From: Bacillota bacterium
GTDB lineage: Bacteria > Bacillota > Clostridia > DSM-8532
Assembly: GCA_023411795.1 (NCBI GenBank)
Contig: JAEYOK010000008.1
Coordinates: 1 to 64,000 of the forward strand
Direction of reading: 5' to 3'
Length of the DNA stretch: 64,000 nt
Made by a program: the position numbers and the translations under genes. Within the stretch, counting starts at the first letter, position 1; every line of letters begins with the position of its first letter. Under the pieces are notes generated by a model. It did not search any database and was not told where the DNA came from. It saw only the letters and a program-made list of their open reading frames with translations. Positions 61,889-64,000 of the stretch are shown piece after piece.

Positions 61889-62767
61889 ATGCCAAATAGA
61901 AAACGACGCTTTGGTGACAGATATGACGGAAGAAAGATTAGAACTCTTGATCCCTTCTACAAAATAATTCCATATATTATGAAAACACGTATTGATGCTC
62001 AGAATTATTTTGAGGATAAAATGGAAATCAGCGGTACTGAAGCTTATATTATCAGAAAGAGAAAAGAAACCGGTGAACGGATTTCCTTCCTTCATGTTAT
62101 CATTGCCGCTATGGTAAGAGTTATTTCCCAAAAGCCTGCTCTCAATAGATTTGTAGCAGGTCAAAAAGTGTTTGCCAGAAATGAAATACTTATTTCCTTT
62201 GTACTTAAAAAAGAATTATCTGAAGATAGTCCTGAAACCACACTAAAGGTTAAATTTAGCCCTGATGATACCTTCATGGATGTCGTTAAAAAAGTAAATA
62301 AAGCTATTGATGATAACAAGCAAGTGGATACAAAGAACGGTACCGATAAGCTTGCGAAGCTGATTATGTCTATACCCGGTCAGCTAGTTAGGTTCTTGGT
62401 ATGGGTATTAAGATGTCTGGATTATATGGGGCTTATGCCAAAAATAATCAATCGTTTAAGTCCGTTCCACACCAGTGTATTTATAACCGACCTTGGATCT
62501 GTGGGAATACAACCCGTTTATCACCATCTTTATGACTTTGGTACCACAAGCGCATTTGTTGCCTTTGGTATCAAAATGAAGGAGAAGGTTATTACCTCAG
62601 ATAACGAAATAGTTAATAAAAAATATGTCCGAGTTTGTGTGGTAACAGATGAAAGAATTGCTGACGGACATTTCTTTGCAACAGCATTTAAGCTATATCG
62701 CAATCTTATCAAAAACCCTGAAGTTTTAGACAGCCCTCCCGAAAAAGTAGTTGAGGATATAGAATAA
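61889..62767 (+). CDS. CAT-fold acyltransferase-like protein (E2 catalytic-domain relative)
   Basis: A 292-residue protein built like the catalytic domain of 2-oxo-acid dehydrogenase E2 or chloramphenicol acetyltransferase, without lipoyl or E1-binding domains. Fold features are ISFLHVIIAAMVRVISQKP, HTSVFITDLGSVGI and VVTDERIADGHFFATAFKLY. The E2 active site DHRxxDG is DERIADG here, so the catalytic histidine is replaced by glutamate; enzymatic acyl transfer is doubtful. Such proteins are common in Clostridia with no known role. ATG 61889 is four bases after AGGAGGA. It is transcribed alone. Confidence 0.82.
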   Translation: MPNRKRRFGDRYDGRKIRTLDPFYKIIPYIMKTRIDAQNYFEDKMEISGTEAYIIRKRKETGERISFLHVIIAAMVRVISQKPALNRFVAGQKVFARNEILISFVLKKELSEDSPETTLKVKFSPDDTFMDVVKKVNKAIDDNKQVDTKNGTDKLAKLIMSIPGQLVRFLVWVLRCLDYMGLMPKIINRLSPFHTSVFITDLGSVGIQPVYHHLYDFGTTSAFVAFGIKMKEKVITSDNEIVNKKYVRVCVVTDERIADGHFFATAFKLYRNLIKNPEVLDSPPEKVVEDIE

Positions 62768-62831
62768 CATATAAAATAACTCAAAAACCTGGTGGTTTTT
62801 TATATGAAGAAGGCTCCGCCTTCTTCCCGAT

Positions 62832-62864
62832 AAATGGGTTGTCCGGTCTAAAGACAGCCCATTT
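62832..62864. terminator. Hairpin at the end of trkH
   Basis: AAATGGGTTGTC pairs with GACAGCCCATTT with one wobble. A second hairpin, GAAGAAGG/CCTTCTTC (62806-62826), and a weak AAAAACC/GGTTTTT stem-T element (62783-62801) lie between the two convergent genes. T runs are poor on the minus strand, so termination is uncertain. Confidence 0.45.
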
Positions 62865-64000
62865 ATATATTTACCCGCTTCCAAAATGTCGGAGTAAAAA
62901 GTATAAGCATAGGATATATTTCAAGTCTTCCAAAAAGCATAACAAATGAGAAAGTAATCTTACTTATATCCGAATAGTTCGCAAAGTTCCCCATAGGACC
63001 AACAATTCCCAGACCCGGACCAACATTACCTATAGCCGTGGCAACAGCAGTGAAATTTGATACCATGTCAAATCCATCCAGGGATACAATAAGGAGTGCT
63101 CCTGTAAAAATGGCGATAAAAATAAAGAAATAATTCATAACTGCTGACAGGATATCATTATCCACTATTTTTCCCCCGTACTTGACCGAATAGACCGATC
63201 TTGGGTGAATAATTCTTCCAACCTCACGCTTAATTGTCTTAAACAACAATACAAAGCGTACACACTTAATTCCTCCGGCTGTCGAACCAGCACTTGCTCC
63301 TATAAACATAAGAATGACAAGAATCGATTTGCTGAATGACGGCCAAAGATCAAAATTTGTAGATGAAAAACCTGTAGTAGTCATTATCGAACTTACCTGA
63401 AATAAAGAGTGGCGAAGGCTTTCCCCGATATTGTCAAACACTCTACCGTATATATTCCATGCTATTAGTAAAATCGCTCCAACAAAAGCAAACAGATAAA
63501 AACGGAACTCCTCATCCTTGAATATGTTTTTTATTCCGCCTTTTATTGCCTGATAATAAAGTGTAAAGTTAACACCGAAAATAAACATAAACACAGCAAT
63601 TACTAATTCGTAATAAACATTATTATAGGCACCAATACTAAGATTCTTAATTGAAAATCCTCCGGTGCCAGCAGTCGAAAAAGTATGAAGCATGGCGTCA
63701 TATAGAGGCATGCCCCCTATCAGTAAAAGTATAATCTGTATAAACGTCAACGCAGTATACATCAGATAAAGGATTTTAGCTGACTGACCTATTTTAGGAA
63801 CTAGCTTGCCGGGATCCGGGCCGGGGCTTTCCGCCTTCATTATTTGAACCGTACTGGCTCCCGCCGCAGGTAGAACAGCCAACATCATAACCAGAACACC
63901 CATACCGCCAATCCAGTTGGTAAAGCTTCTCCAAAACAAAATACCTCTTGGAAGGCTTTCGATATCCCTTATTATGGAAGAACCTGTTGTAGTAAAGCCT
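62863..64000 (-). CDS. TrkH-family potassium uptake protein (N-terminus outside the window)
   Basis: Membrane subunit of a Trk/Ktr-type K+ uptake system. At least 379 residues are visible; the frame is open through the window edge, so the gene starts beyond it. Selectivity-filter regions are seen in GFTTTGSS at the edge, then STAGTGGFSIKN, SSIMTTTGFSSTNF and TAIGNVGPGLG, each with the TGF/VG-type glycine. Gly-rich filter glycines and AGSTAGGIKCVRF match TrkH/KtrB. An NAD-binding TrkA/KtrA partner would be expected upstream but is not visible. Confidence 0.93.
   Translation of the reverse strand, partial: GFTTTGSSIIRDIESLPRGILFWRSFTNWIGGMGVLVMMLAVLPAAGASTVQIMKAESPGPDPGKLVPKIGQSAKILYLMYTALTFIQIILLLIGGMPLYDAMLHTFSTAGTGGFSIKNLSIGAYNNVYYELVIAVFMFIFGVNFTLYYQAIKGGIKNIFKDEEFRFYLFAFVGAILLIAWNIYGRVFDNIGESLRHSLFQVSSIMTTTGFSSTNFDLWPSFSKSILVILMFIGASAGSTAGGIKCVRFVLLFKTIKREVGRIIHPRSVYSVKYGGKIVDNDILSAVMNYFFIFIAIFTGALLIVSLDGFDMVSNFTAVATAIGNVGPGLGIVGPMGNFANYSDISKITFSFVMLFGRLEIYPMLILFTPTFWKRVNI

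Overview
This 64 kb window is chromosomal DNA from a low-GC, spore-forming, anaerobic Firmicute, most likely a member of the Clostridia. The evidence is an alpha/beta-type small acid-soluble spore protein, a SPOCS-domain protein, a CotA-like multicopper oxidase, S-layer-homology (SLH) surface proteins, an [FeFe] hydrogenase with the TSCCCP-type motif, the C-terminal end of what looks like a PPi-dependent phosphofructokinase, strong AGGAGG ribosome sites and frequent TTG starts. A relative of the Acetivibrio/Ruminiclostridium group would fit, but the sequence alone does not settle the genus. I see no phage, insertion sequence, rRNA, tRNA or CRISPR array. Most of the window is core chromosome.

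Layout. 1-7.2 kb: phosphofructokinase tail, a membrane TPR protein, yerC-secA, an O6-alkylguanine methyltransferase, then argJ and an orphan cheW. 7.2-18.3 kb (minus strand): a GAF-GGDEF protein, a long FtsA-like ATPase, nth, glgA, pnp, rpsO, pgsA and rimO. 18.4-26.2 kb: a LUD protein, serA behind a tandem glycine riboswitch with its own terminator, then ftsY and smc. 26.3-35.7 kb: an SLH/transglutaminase protein; then the oxidative half of the TCA cycle (citrate synthase with its GntR regulator, isocitrate dehydrogenase, aconitase), interrupted by a small secreted transglutaminase-like protein and a HAD phosphatase. 35.8-42.1 kb: DUF4364, YdcF, a cyclophilin lipoprotein, thioredoxin, and a Crp/Fnr regulator next to a CoA-disulfide reductase-rhodanese fusion. 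41.4-50 kb: a SPOCS protein with a charged tail, two very small proteins, a PanE-like reductase, an SLH-M13 peptidase, a PH-domain protein, a glycosyltransferase, and the pit-DUF47 phosphate pair behind a Pho-box-like array. 50-64 kb: a DMT-type transporter, an acyl-CoA synthetase, a 7TM-GGDEF protein followed by the [FeFe] hydrogenase, the multicopper oxidase convergent with a Rieske flavoprotein, cardiolipin synthase, the spore protein with an Asn-rich micro-peptide, a CAT-fold acyltransferase-like protein, and a TrkH K+ channel subunit cut by the window end.

Functional themes. SerA feeds serine and glycine synthesis and sits under a glycine riboswitch. Citrate synthase, aconitase and isocitrate dehydrogenase make 2-oxoglutarate, and the GntR gene next to citrate synthase carries a palindromic operator over its own -10 box. 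Thioredoxin, Crp/Fnr and CoA-disulfide reductase form a thiol/sulfur redox block. The regulatory DNA is rich: several promoters carry palindromes in or over the -35/-10 region. Three related palindromic intergenic repeats (18384, 36372, 42226) form one dispersed family, and a second palindromic family occurs at 28227 and 57632.
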